Source: Bradyrhizobium centrolobii
GTDB taxonomy: Bacteria > Pseudomonadota > Alphaproteobacteria > Rhizobiales > Xanthobacteraceae
Reading direction: 5' to 3'
DNA length: 64,000 bases
Assembly: GCF_001641635.1 (NCBI RefSeq)
Contig: NZ_LUUB01000090.1
Span: 145,691 to 209,690 of the forward strand
Part shown: in pieces, positions 42,876 to 51,947 of the stretch
How positions within the stretch are numbered: the first letter of the stretch is position 1
Layout: every line of letters starts with the position of its first letter
The notes under the pieces: generated by a model
The model's database searches: none
The model's input: the letters and a program-made list of their open reading frames with translations, nothing else
What the model was told of the DNA's origin: nothing
Translations under genes and position numbers: made by a program

Positions 42876-43388
42876 ATGCGGTTGCCAGTTGCACTCTCTA
42901 TCGCGCTGATTCCGGTCACATCGGTCATTGCGCGTGAGCAGGATCAGACCGTGTCCGTTGGACCATGGACGATTGCAACTTCTTTCAAAGCGGGGAAGTT
43001 TGACAGGTGCACGATGAGCCGGTCCGCTAATGATCTCGATATAGCGTTTGCAAGATCTAATGACGGCTTGCTCCTGCTTCTCGATTCATCGAAATGGAAG
43101 CTCGAGAGAGGCAAGACGTACGATGTGACGCTCGTTGCGGGTCCGCAATTGGTCCAGGCAAAAGCGTTAGCGGAAGCCAAGAGCGTAACGATCGCTCTTT
43201 CGGACCGCCCGCTCGGCGAGAGAGTGCGCACGGCCAATATTCTCGAAGTGAGAGGAGAAGGAGCGACTTTGAAGGTACCGCTCGACGGAAGCACGGCGGC
43301 CCTTGAACGCCTGGAATCATGTTTTGCGAAAAACAGCCGCGCCGGAGTTGAGAGCAACCCGTTCGTCGCCCCCAGTCGAAAGCCTTAG
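42876..43388 (+). CDS. exported hypothetical protein
   Basis: The 170-residue product starts at an ATG behind AGGAGG. Residues 1-19 form a signal peptide (MRLPVALSIALIPVTSVIA). The mature domain starts with VSVGPWTIATSF, contains Cys near 46 in DRCTMSR and Cys near 155 in LESCFAKN, and ends with a Pro/Ser-rich tail. The arrangement of a W-T strand and a CTMSR segment recalls the invasion-associated protein B (IalB) group, but the match is weak. Its two cysteines could form a periplasmic disulfide. Codon use looks less GC-biased than that of its neighbours. Function unknown. Confidence 0.65.
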   Translation: MRLPVALSIALIPVTSVIAREQDQTVSVGPWTIATSFKAGKFDRCTMSRSANDLDIAFARSNDGLLLLLDSSKWKLERGKTYDVTLVAGPQLVQAKALAEAKSVTIALSDRPLGERVRTANILEVRGEGATLKVPLDGSTAALERLESCFAKNSRAGVESNPFVAPSRKP

Positions 43389-43600
43389 CACTTGACCCGG
43401 AGCTAACCGGCAGCCGCATCGGCCGAGCGGTGAGCTCCATCGATTCTTGCGCAAACGCTTAGGTCACCTTTGGATCAGGAGCGCCGGTAAAAGCGACCGC
43501 GGACTCATGTCCGTTGGATCGGCACTTCGCGGCAAATGATCGTCAATCCCGATGCAGCTGTGCGCGCTTTCTCAAACCAGACGACTTAGTGTGCACCCGG

Positions 43601-46384
43601 TTATCGGCTGACATCTTCCAAGAGACCGCGCACCGCATCCATCTCCCTGCCGAAGCCTGTCCAATCCCCAGACCTCAACCGCTCCATGGCCCGGTTGTAA
43701 TGATCCAGCGCCTCCTGGGCACGCCTTTGCGAGCCTTCGCTTGGCGTTTCCGCTGCAGCGCCGCGCTTTGCCGGCGCGGCCCCGTTTTCCACGAAGAGCG
43801 CCGACAGCGTCTCTGCAAGCGTTTCCTTCATGACGACATGCTCACCATAGGCGGCGATGACTCGCTTAAGCTCCGGCAGATGTCCTTGCTCAGCCCGCAA
43901 ATACAGCGGCGACACATAGAGGATCGAATTCTCGATCGGGATCACGAGCAGGTTTCCCCGAACCACCCGCGAACCCATCTGGTTCCAAAGCGATATCTGC
44001 TGGGAGATCTCCGTGTTCTGATGGATTCGTGCCTCGATCTGGAACGGCCCGTAAACCAGCTTCTCCTTAGGAAATTCGTAGACGATCAGCTTACCGTAAT
44101 CGGGCTCATCACAGCGCGCGGCGAGCCATGCGATCATATTGTCACGGCGGCTCGGCACCATGGGAATCATGATGAAGAACTCGGCTTGCGTTTCCCCGGG
44201 CAGCCGCATGATGATGTAGTAAGGGGCCATCGGAGCAACGCCGTCCAGTGAAGAGACGCCGTCTCCGGCCGGCTGGCGCGGAAATTGCCAAAGATCCTCG
44301 CGGTTATAGAAAACGTCGGCAGCTTCCATGTGGTAGGCTTGGTACAGCTTCGCCTGAATCAGGAAGAGATCTTCGGGATAGCGAATGTGCTTTTGCAGAT
44401 CGGGCGGCATGACCGCGAACGCCTTGAATAATCCCGGAAAGATGCGCTGATACGTGGCTGCAATCGCGTCCCCCGGATCCACCAGGTAAAAATCGACGGT
44501 GCCGTTGTAGGCGTCGATTACGACTTTCACCGAATTGCGGATGTAGTTGAGGTCGAGGCCGGGCGCAGGCTGCGCGTAGGGGAAGTAGTCGCTCGTCGTA
44601 TAGGCGTCCTGTATCCAGAACATCCGGCCCTCGCTGATGACCAGATATGGGTCGCGATCGAGGGTAAGAAACGGGGCAATGGTACGGACCCGATCCCGGA
44701 TATTGCGCCGAATCAATATTCGGCTTCCGTCGGCGATGTAGTCTGTAAGCAGTAGGTTCACGTCGTTGAAATAGTCGGTGAAGATCAGCCTCCGGACCAT
44801 CCCGGACAGCGGGATGCCGCCGGAACCGTCATAGGATGCGTAGACGTTGTCCCTTCCTTTCGGATGGTCGAATTCCGGCACGGTTCCGTTGACGATGACG
44901 TAGTCACTACTCTCTGCCCCATAATAGATACGCGGCTCGCGCACTTCGGGGCCCCCGTGCGCAACCGGAGGAATATCGCGCAAATAGAAAAGCGGAAGCC
45001 CTTCTCCGCTCTTCTGCGTTACCGGACTCATCACCGCGCCATTGCCATGGGTGAACAATACGTGACGATTGACCCATGTCTGTGCGTTGGGTGGCAGCAG
45101 CGAGGAATTGAGCTCGCGCGCCGAGATCATCACGCTCTGGTAGGTGCCGCCAAGCCAGTAGCGGTCGACGTCGAGGTCGCGCAATTTGTAATAGGTGCGA
45201 ATCTCCTGCAGCTGGGCGTAGGTATCGGCTAGTGGTTGCCAGTCCCACAACCTTATATTGTCAATTGTCGCCTTGTTGGTCTCGAGTGTCTTGAAGGTCA
45301 GGTTCTGTTCGGCAGGAAATGGCTTCGGCGTAATCCTATTGAGATTGTAGGCCTCGCGGGTCAGCGCGATGTTGCGCTGGATGTAGGGCCGCTCCCACTC
45401 CAGCTCGTTCGGTCTGACGTAGAATCGCTGGAACAATCCGGGGATCACGCCCGAGAGCAGGAAGGCGCCACCGAACAGCAGCACAATCGCGGCAGCGGGG
45501 AGCCGATAGGTGCGCACCCAAATGTTCGCCCACGCGGCGAGGGCTGCGATGGTAGAAATCGCGATCAGCAACCAAAGGACCGGCAGCTCCACGTGGATGT
45601 CGGTGTAGCTCGCGCCGACCACGACGCCATTGTCCCCGAACAGCAGAAGGTAGCGATCGAGACCGTAGGACCATGCCTTCACGGCAAAGAATAACCCGAG
45701 AAGCGCTGAGCCGTGTGCGATCGCTATCGGGGATATCGACCGTCGCTGGGCCTGGTACTCGATATCACCATGCACCCAGTAGATAAGTCCGGCGAGCAAT
45801 GCGCTCATGAAAAGTGTGAGCAACGCCCAATTCTTGATTGCGATCCAGGCAGGCAGAGAAAAGAGATAGAACCCAATATCCTTCTCGTACAACGGATCGT
45901 TGGCGCCGTAGGGCACCTGATAAAGGAACTGCAGGATGGTGCTCCAGTTGCCGGCCTCCGCCCATGCGATAGGCAGAGCGACGAGCCCGGCAGTGGCGGC
46001 GATGATCCTGGGCCACGGTAGCCGATCGCGCATGAATTCGAACGGATCGGGCTGCGTTGCAGTCGCCGCAAGCTTCCAGGCGAAGCCGGCAGGAAGCCGG
46101 CTCCGCCGGGCCTGCTTGAGTGCAAGCCGCGCGGTCGCCCACAACACGACAGCGGTCGTAAAGAAAACGACGAAGAAGACTCCGGCTTTCGCGCCGATCG
46201 TCGTCCAAAACACCTGGGGGTAGCCGATCGACGAGAACCACATCCAGTCGACCAGAAAATCGGCCACGAGCCCGAGCAGGATGAGGCTGATAGCGGCGAC
46301 GATGGCAATGATGATCAGCCCCACCACGGCGCTTCGCCCTGGTGCTTTCCGTTCGGGGCCGGTAATCCCGATCGTCATCCGCAT
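43601..46384 (-). CDS. UPF0182 family large membrane protein
   Basis: The protein of about 927 residues belongs to the UPF0182/COG1615 family, whose function is unknown. About seven to eight membrane helices occupy the first 320 residues (starting AVVGLIIIAIVAAISLILLG). A large outer domain follows, containing RPYIQRNIALTREAYNL near 331-348 and PEFDHPKGRDNVYASYDGSGG near 505-525. The C-terminal tail is Ala/Glu-rich. The start is uncertain: ATGs at 46384 and 46378 both fit, and neither has a clear ribosome binding site. It stands alone. Its size and topology suggest a surface or envelope role. Confidence 0.8.
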   Translation of the reverse strand: MRMTIGITGPERKAPGRSAVVGLIIIAIVAAISLILLGLVADFLVDWMWFSSIGYPQVFWTTIGAKAGVFFVVFFTTAVVLWATARLALKQARRSRLPAGFAWKLAATATQPDPFEFMRDRLPWPRIIAATAGLVALPIAWAEAGNWSTILQFLYQVPYGANDPLYEKDIGFYLFSLPAWIAIKNWALLTLFMSALLAGLIYWVHGDIEYQAQRRSISPIAIAHGSALLGLFFAVKAWSYGLDRYLLLFGDNGVVVGASYTDIHVELPVLWLLIAISTIAALAAWANIWVRTYRLPAAAIVLLFGGAFLLSGVIPGLFQRFYVRPNELEWERPYIQRNIALTREAYNLNRITPKPFPAEQNLTFKTLETNKATIDNIRLWDWQPLADTYAQLQEIRTYYKLRDLDVDRYWLGGTYQSVMISARELNSSLLPPNAQTWVNRHVLFTHGNGAVMSPVTQKSGEGLPLFYLRDIPPVAHGGPEVREPRIYYGAESSDYVIVNGTVPEFDHPKGRDNVYASYDGSGGIPLSGMVRRLIFTDYFNDVNLLLTDYIADGSRILIRRNIRDRVRTIAPFLTLDRDPYLVISEGRMFWIQDAYTTSDYFPYAQPAPGLDLNYIRNSVKVVIDAYNGTVDFYLVDPGDAIAATYQRIFPGLFKAFAVMPPDLQKHIRYPEDLFLIQAKLYQAYHMEAADVFYNREDLWQFPRQPAGDGVSSLDGVAPMAPYYIIMRLPGETQAEFFIMIPMVPSRRDNMIAWLAARCDEPDYGKLIVYEFPKEKLVYGPFQIEARIHQNTEISQQISLWNQMGSRVVRGNLLVIPIENSILYVSPLYLRAEQGHLPELKRVIAAYGEHVVMKETLAETLSALFVENGAAPAKRGAAAETPSEGSQRRAQEALDHYNRAMERLRSGDWTGFGREMDAVRGLLEDVSR

Positions 46385-46888
46385 ACTATAGCAGAACCAC
46401 AAACGTGGTGGCGCCTGTCAGGGAGCGCGCGCTTCCTTTTTTACCCCGGCCTTCCTACGTTAGAGGCGATGCGCGCAGCAGGCTGCGCGCCGAGAGCGGC
46501 CGTGTCGCGGCGAGCCGAGTTTCATGACGGTCGAAGCGACATGTGAGGCAGGCGCCGTAGGCGACCGCGGCGTCGGCGTTGATGGCTGGAGAAGTCTCCC
46601 ACGGGTCAAAAGGCGAGATGCCCAGGTCGCCTGCGCGAGCCTCCTCCCCCCCCGGAAGGGGACATCGCGCATTTATGACTAACGCCCAGTCTTCTCCCGG
46701 ATCGCCGCCACGATAGTATCGTGCTGGTGTTTTGCCCGACGTGTCAACGTCGTCGCGGTGCAAAATGTCACCGCGACGCAACTCGAAAGCCCCCCGGCTG
46801 GCAAGGCCATTTCTACTTTGCATGGGGTTGTTTTCGAGTTTTTTTATTCTGAGCTCCCATGGGCAGGCGGAAGCAGGCGAGAAGCGGC
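46385..46888. other. 500-bp stretch with no supported gene
   Basis: Between the UPF0182 start and the end of the next dehydrogenase gene I see no gene with a ribosome binding site and a plausible protein. A minus-strand open frame of 145 codons exists at 46455-46892, but its product is low in hydrophobic pattern and runs over the neighbouring gene end. Wording such as TTTTGCCCGACGTGTCAA (near 46734) and TGCATGGGGTTGTTTTCGAG (near 46819) looks like eroded intergenic sequence I recall from Bradyrhizobium genomes. Confidence 0.5.
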
Positions 46889-47950
46889 TCACTTCGCCTG
46901 CAATATCTCCGCGATCGCGGCGCCCGCCGCGATCGTGCCGAGCCTGCCGCCCACATCTCGCGTCGCCCTGCCCTCCGCGATCGCCTTGGCCACGGCCCCC
47001 TCGATCGCGCTTGCCGCCTCCTCGTAACGCACAGCACCACTCTTCTCGCCGTGCCAGGCCAGCAGCAGCGCGGTCGACTGGATCAGCGAGACCGGGTTGG
47101 CGACGTCCTGCCCAGCGATGTCAGGCGCCGAGCCGTGCGCGGCCTGCGCCATGGCATGGCGGTCGCCGACATTGAGCGAGCCGCCGAGGCCGAGGCTGCC
47201 GGACAGCTCCGCAGTGAGGTCCGAGAGGATGTCGCCGAACATGTTGGTGGCAACGACGACATCGAATCTGTCAGGGTTGCGCACGACATGCGCCATCATC
47301 GCGTCGACCAAAACGTCGTCGACTTCGAGGCCTGGATACGCCCTCGCCGCCTCCCGGCAGATCGCCAAGAACATCCCGTCGCCGATCTTGAGCACATTGG
47401 CCTTGTGCACGATGGTCAGATGCTTCCGCCGCTTCATCGCCAGCCGGCAGGCGGCGTGCGCGATGCGCTCGCAGCACGATCGCGTGATCCGGCGCAGCGA
47501 GATCACGACATCGGGCGTGACCAGCATCTCGCCATTGCCCTGCTCCATGTTGCGGTCGGCATAGAAGCCCTCGGTGTTCTCGCGCACCACGACGAGATCG
47601 AAATCTCCGAGCCGGCCAGGCCTGCCGGCATAAGTGCGCGCAGGCCTGACATTGGCGAAGAGGTCGAGGCTCTTGCGGAAGTAGCGCGACGGATTGATCT
47701 CGCCGCGCGCCTCGTCCTTGAAGTCGAAGGTCGCGGTGGGCCCGAGGATCAACCCGTCGGCGGCGCGCACCACATCGAGAAGTCCGGGCTGCACGGTCGC
47801 GCCGAACTGCTTGAGGCTGGCGTGGCCAATGGGATGCTCCTCCAGCCTCAGATTGAGCTGGAAGCGTTCGGACGCCACGCGCAGCACCCCCGTGGTCGCG
47901 GCCGTGATCTCGGGTCCAATGCCGTCACCCGGCAGCACGACAATATGCAT
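46889..47950 (-). CDS. isopropylmalate/isocitrate-type beta-decarboxylating dehydrogenase (second copy)
   Basis: The 353-residue enzyme has the same fold as the protein at 2780-3859. It begins IVVLPGDGIGPEI and contains VVVRENTEGFYAD near 125, HKANVLKIGDGMFL near 183 and ATNMFGDILSDL near 233. The last two are the metal and cofactor parts. The substrate loop differs from the first copy, so the two probably use different 2-hydroxy acids. The ATG at 47950 begins the conserved first strand. No leucine-synthesis gene is nearby. I cannot name the substrate. Confidence 0.84.
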   Translation of the reverse strand: MHIVVLPGDGIGPEITAATTGVLRVASERFQLNLRLEEHPIGHASLKQFGATVQPGLLDVVRAADGLILGPTATFDFKDEARGEINPSRYFRKSLDLFANVRPARTYAGRPGRLGDFDLVVVRENTEGFYADRNMEQGNGEMLVTPDVVISLRRITRSCCERIAHAACRLAMKRRKHLTIVHKANVLKIGDGMFLAICREAARAYPGLEVDDVLVDAMMAHVVRNPDRFDVVVATNMFGDILSDLTAELSGSLGLGGSLNVGDRHAMAQAAHGSAPDIAGQDVANPVSLIQSTALLLAWHGEKSGAVRYEEAASAIEGAVAKAIAEGRATRDVGGRLGTIAAGAAIAEILQAK

Positions 47951-48117
47951 CTATCATCCCCTCAAGTCCGACGTCCGATCATACGCCATGGCGCGCGGCG
48001 ATCGCCCGATCTGCGTGCATACACCGCATGCACGCATATGCCTGTGGCAAGCCGCCGGGCCGTAGTACATGCGGCAAGCACCATTGACGCCATGCCGCCG
48101 GAGAAAAGCGCGAGGCA

Positions 48118-49506
48118 ATGACAATCACGTTACCTGCGGCTGCGCGCGAGCCCGATCACCCCATCGCCGACGGCCTGCCGGCCGAGCGCCGGCGCTGGGC
48201 GATTGCCGCGATCTTCACCGCGCTGGCAATGGCCTCGCTCGACACAGCGATCGCCAACGTCGCCCTGCCCGCCATCGCCGCCGACCTGCATGTCAGCCCG
48301 GAGCAGTCGGTCTGGGTGGTCAATGTCTACCAGATCGCGCTGGTGGCGACGCTTCTGCCGCTCGGCGCGCTCGGCGAGATCGTCGGGCACCAGCGCATCT
48401 ATCTCGGCGGCCTCGTGCTGTTCACCATCGCTTCGCTGCTCTGCGCGGTGGCGTGGTCGCTGCCGAGCCTCCTGGTGGCGCGGACGCTGCAAGGGCTGGG
48501 CGCGAGCGGGATCATGAGCGTCAACACGGCGCTGGTGCGCTACGTCTATCCCGGCCGGATGCAGGGTCGCGGCTTCGGCCATAACGCCCTCGTGGTCGCG
48601 ACCGCCTTCACCTTCGGGCCGTCGATCGCCTCCGCGATCCTGGCGATCGGCCCGTGGCCGTGGCTGTTCGCCGTCAACATCCCGTTCGGCCTCGTCGCGA
48701 TCGGCATCGGCTTTACGATGCTGCCGAAGACGCCGCGGGCGGATCACGGTTTTGACTTTCTCGGCGCGATCCTCGCCGCGATCTGCCTCGGCCTGTTCAT
48801 CACGGGTATCGGCAGTGCGGCGCATAATCTGTCGCCTGCCCTCGTCGCGGTCGAGCTGGTCACTGCCCTCGTGCTCGGCTTCGTCCTGACGCGCCGTCAT
48901 GCCGACCATCCTGCGCCGATGCTGCCGATCGACCTGTTCAGCCGGCCGATGTTCGCGCTGTCGGCTGCAACGGCGGTCTGCTCTTTCGCCGTGCAGGGCC
49001 TCGCCTTCGTATCCCTGCCCTTCTATTTCGAGGATGTGCTCGGCCGCTCGCAGGTCGAGACCGGCTTCTTCATGACGCCATGGCCGCTGGTGGTCGGCAT
49101 CATGGCGCCGATCGCAGGCCGCCTGTCCGATCGCCATGCGGTCGGACTGCTCGGCGGCATCGGCCTCGTGCTGCTCGGCATCGGCATGGCGCTGCTCGCC
49201 CTGCTGCCGGCCAATCCAAGCATTCTCAACATCATCTGGCGGATGGTGATCTGCGGCATGGGCTTTGGCTTCTTCCAGGCGCCCAACATGAAGGCCGTGA
49301 TGGGTAGCGCACCGCCGCACCGGAGCGGCAGCGCCTCGGGTATCGTCGCGACCGCACGCCTGACCGGCCAGACCACGGGTGCGGCGCTCGCCGCGCTCTG
49401 CTTCGCGCTCGCCGGCCACAACGGCGCAACGGTGGCGCTGGCGCTCGGCGCGGGCTTTGCCGGGCTCGGCAGCGTCATGAGCTTCCTGCGGCTGGCGGTG
49501 AAATAG
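48118..49506 (+). CDS. MFS transporter, DHA2-like exporter
   Basis: The 462-residue protein has about 12-14 membrane helices. Helix 1 starts near residue 28 with WAIAAIFTALAMASLDTAIANVALPAIAADL, given as a region, which includes the LDTAIANVALP motif typical of the drug:H+ antiporter-2 group. The loop LGEIVGHQRIYLGGLVLF near 83-100 and the antiporter-type helix 5 also fit. It would export drugs or metabolites. The ATG at 48118 has GAGG upstream. No TetR-type regulator is adjacent. The substrate is unknown. Confidence 0.86.
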   Translation: MTITLPAAAREPDHPIADGLPAERRRWAIAAIFTALAMASLDTAIANVALPAIAADLHVSPEQSVWVVNVYQIALVATLLPLGALGEIVGHQRIYLGGLVLFTIASLLCAVAWSLPSLLVARTLQGLGASGIMSVNTALVRYVYPGRMQGRGFGHNALVVATAFTFGPSIASAILAIGPWPWLFAVNIPFGLVAIGIGFTMLPKTPRADHGFDFLGAILAAICLGLFITGIGSAAHNLSPALVAVELVTALVLGFVLTRRHADHPAPMLPIDLFSRPMFALSAATAVCSFAVQGLAFVSLPFYFEDVLGRSQVETGFFMTPWPLVVGIMAPIAGRLSDRHAVGLLGGIGLVLLGIGMALLALLPANPSILNIIWRMVICGMGFGFFQAPNMKAVMGSAPPHRSGSASGIVATARLTGQTTGAALAALCFALAGHNGATVALALGAGFAGLGSVMSFLRLAVK

Positions 49507-49558
49507 CGCGCCGGCAGCACGCCAAACACCGCCGGTTGTTTGGAGATCAGGCCAGGTT

Positions 49559-51157
49559 TCAGGCCGTTCTCGCGTCGGCGGTCGCCGCATTCGCCATTGG
49601 CCCATCCAGCGCGGCCAAGCGAGCATCGATGGCATCGATGACCTTGCGCGAGAACGGCCCAAGATGCGCATAGGCTGCGATCATCTGCACGGCGATTCGT
49701 GCCGACGACGTGTCGCGTTTGGCGCAACTGAGAAAGGTTTGCCAAAGCGGTCCACGTGCCTCGGGGATTGCGGTGACCACACGGTGGACGGTCTCCATCG
49801 CCCCGATGTTCGCGCGGATGTCGCCCTCGGCCAGTTCCGGGCGCTGCCTCGAACGGTCGAGCAGCGTCATCAGGCGGTCGACGCGACTCGCATAGGCCGC
49901 CGGGCTGTAGACGTGTTCCAGCACCTGCTTGTAATCCATCAGGATGTCGCGCAACGGGCGTACCGGATCGAAGTTGATCCCGCTCGTGCACTGATCGCCG
50001 AGGATGGTCGGCGCCCGATCGTGTCCCGGATGCAGCCGGCCTTCGCGTTCCAGGCGGCGCGTGAGCTGCGTGTTCGGCAAGGCATAGAGCAGGCCGACCA
50101 TGCAGACGGGAATGGCGGCCTCCTCGATGAAGTCGATCATCGCCTCCGCCATCGAAACCTTCTCGCTGTCGAAGCCCACGATGAAGCCCGCAGTGACAAG
50201 CATGCCGGCGCTGTAGATCTTGTGGATGCTCTCGGCGATGTTGCGCCTCGTGTTCTGCTTCTTCCGCATCGCGACCAGGGTCGCCGGATCCGGGCTTTCG
50301 ATGCCGACGAAGATGCCGAAGAAATTGGCAGCGGCCATCATCTCCAGCAGTTCCGGATCGTCAGCCAGATTGACCGAAGCCTCGGTCGAAAATTCGAAGG
50401 GATAGCCGTGGGCGCGCTGCCATTCGGCGAGCTGGGGAAGGAACTGGCGGAGCGACTTCTTGTTGCCGATAAAATTGTCGTCGACGAAGTCGAGATGGCC
50501 GCGGTAGCCCATTCGGTAGAGCGTATCGAGCTCGACAAACATCTGCGCGCTCGTCTTGGTCCGAGGGACGCGTCCGTAGAGCTCGATGATGTCGCAGAAC
50601 TCGCAGGTAAACGGACAGCCGCGGGAATACTGCACACCGAGATAGAGATAGTCCTCGAATTTGAGCAGGTCAAAGCGCGGCACCGGCGTTTTGGTGACGT
50701 CGGCCTGGAATTTCGGCGCGGTGAAAACGCCTGACCGCGCACCGCTGTCCCAGGCCTCGATGAACGCGTCGATGACGCCCTCGGCCTCGCCGAGCACCCG
50801 GAAGTCGGCCCGTTCGTAAATATGGGGACTTGACGTGGGATCAGGACCGCCGACCACCACCGGCTTACCCGCGGCACGGCACAGCTCGATCAGGCGCAGC
50901 GTGTCGGCCTGTTGCGGCATCATTCCGCCGGTGAAGACGACGTCCGCCCAGGCGAGATCGTCGTCGCCGAAATCCGCCGTGTTGCAGTCGATGAGACGGA
51001 CGGTCCAGCTCTCCGGCAGCATCGCCGCGACGGTGATGAGGCCCAGGGGAGCCGCGGGGCGTCGGACCCCCATCAGCTTGCAGGACTCGCCAAAACTCCA
51101 GAAGGACTCCGCAGTGAAGAGCGGATAGAGCATCAGCACGTTGCAAGAGCGCGACAC
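49559..51157 (-). CDS. B12-binding-type radical SAM protein
   Basis: The 532-residue protein has an N-terminal cobalamin-binding-type Rossmann domain (about 1-140) and a radical SAM domain with the 4Fe-4S triad Cys181, Cys185 and Cys188 (RGCPFTCEFC). A C-terminal helical region (about 400-530) resembles DUF4070. Proteins of this type often methylate unreactive carbons. I chose GTG 51157 because AAGGAG lies 10 bp upstream and the first strand NVLMLYPLF begins at once; a longer frame upstream has no such support. It is divergent from the molybdenum hydroxylase/sox operon across 329 bp. Substrate unknown. Confidence 0.84.
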   Translation of the reverse strand: MSRSCNVLMLYPLFTAESFWSFGESCKLMGVRRPAAPLGLITVAAMLPESWTVRLIDCNTADFGDDDLAWADVVFTGGMMPQQADTLRLIELCRAAGKPVVVGGPDPTSSPHIYERADFRVLGEAEGVIDAFIEAWDSGARSGVFTAPKFQADVTKTPVPRFDLLKFEDYLYLGVQYSRGCPFTCEFCDIIELYGRVPRTKTSAQMFVELDTLYRMGYRGHLDFVDDNFIGNKKSLRQFLPQLAEWQRAHGYPFEFSTEASVNLADDPELLEMMAAANFFGIFVGIESPDPATLVAMRKKQNTRRNIAESIHKIYSAGMLVTAGFIVGFDSEKVSMAEAMIDFIEEAAIPVCMVGLLYALPNTQLTRRLEREGRLHPGHDRAPTILGDQCTSGINFDPVRPLRDILMDYKQVLEHVYSPAAYASRVDRLMTLLDRSRQRPELAEGDIRANIGAMETVHRVVTAIPEARGPLWQTFLSCAKRDTSSARIAVQMIAAYAHLGPFSRKVIDAIDARLAALDGPMANAATADARTA

Positions 51158-51486
51158 GTTTATGGAACTCCTTGTTGCTTCGTCCCAGTGTATCAGAGCG
51201 GTTCCGTCTTGCACCCCGGCAAAAAGGACAAACTGTCGCCCGTCCCCACGCCGGAGTCCGCCGGACGTCGTCCCAAGCCAAGCCCTGGGGTCCCAACCAC
51301 TCAGAACTGACACGTCAGGCGAAATTTGGACAGTCCGTCGCAACACCGCCCGATCCGTAATCTTCCCGGCGACCGCGAGAATCTTCGGTAGCCTGCCCTC
51401 AGACTGTTGATTTGAACCGTTCCAATTTGCCGGACAGATTGTTCCCCTGAGTCCAATCGGTGGATTGGGCCAATCAGGGGACTGCG
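51158..51486. other. intergenic region between the radical SAM gene and the sox-type operon
   Basis: The 329-bp gap should hold the promoters of both divergent genes. I see no sigma-54, EcfG or FixK match in it. Its right end, 51444-51480, forms a nested hairpin over the ribosome binding site of the first operon gene (listed separately). Confidence 0.6.
51444..51480 (+). promoter_or_regulatory. nested hairpin that covers the ribosome binding site of the sox-type operon
   Basis: CCCCTGA (51444-51450) pairs with TCAGGGG (51474-51480), and inside it CCAATC (51453-51458) pairs with GATTGG (51463-51468) around a GGTG loop. The AGGGG in the outer right arm is the likely ribosome binding site for the ATG at 51487, so the hairpin would hide it. 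Confidence 0.6.
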
Positions 51487-51936
51487 ATGGCAAACCTTAC
51501 AATCAACGGAAAAACCTTCACTCTCGACGTCGAGCCGGATACCCCGCTACTCTGGGCGATCCGCGAGAATGCCGGCCTGACCGGCACAAAATATGGTTGC
51601 GGCATCGCACAATGCGGCGCCTGCACCGTTCACATCGACGGCGTCGCCACCCGCTCCTGCGGCGTCTCCGTCAGCGAGGCCGAGGGCAAGCGCATCACCA
51701 CCATCGAGGGGCTGGCGGCCGGCGGCACGCTGCACAAGGTGCAGGAAGCCTGGATCGCCCAGGACGTTCCGCAATGCGGCTATTGCCAGAGCGGCATGAT
51801 CATGGCGGTGGCGGCGCTTCTGAACGAGAAGCCGAAGCCGACCGATGCCGACATCGACGAGGCCATCACCAATATCTGCCGCTGCGGCACCTTCCAGCAG
51901 GTGCGCGAGGCGATCCACACGATCGCAAGCGCATAA
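51487..51936 (+). CDS. 2Fe-2S small subunit of a xanthine-oxidase-family molybdenum hydroxylase
   Basis: The 149-residue subunit carries two [2Fe-2S] clusters. The plant-type cluster uses Cys38, Cys43, Cys46 and Cys58, and the second uses Cys97, Cys100, Cys131 and Cys133 (CGYC and CRC). It resembles IorA-type subunits of isoquinoline oxidoreductase and aldehyde dehydrogenases. It passes electrons from the Moco subunit to an external acceptor, and no FAD subunit is present. The large subunit gene follows after 11 bp. The ATG at 51487 is preceded by an AGGGG that lies in a hairpin. Confidence 0.92.
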   Translation: MANLTINGKTFTLDVEPDTPLLWAIRENAGLTGTKYGCGIAQCGACTVHIDGVATRSCGVSVSEAEGKRITTIEGLAAGGTLHKVQEAWIAQDVPQCGYCQSGMIMAVAALLNEKPKPTDADIDEAITNICRCGTFQQVREAIHTIASA

Positions 51937-51947
51937 GGAGCCGCCCC

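Noticed and set aside
46455..46892. 145-codon minus-strand open frame upstream of the UPF0182 gene
   Set aside because: No ribosome site, no recognisable fold, and it overlaps the end of the neighbouring gene; the base composition looks like eroded intergenic DNA.
51465..51947. Upstream extension of the Moco subunit over the 2Fe-2S gene
   Set aside because: That stretch is a shadow frame of the small subunit; the ATG at 51948 has AAGGAG and a twin-arginine signal follows.
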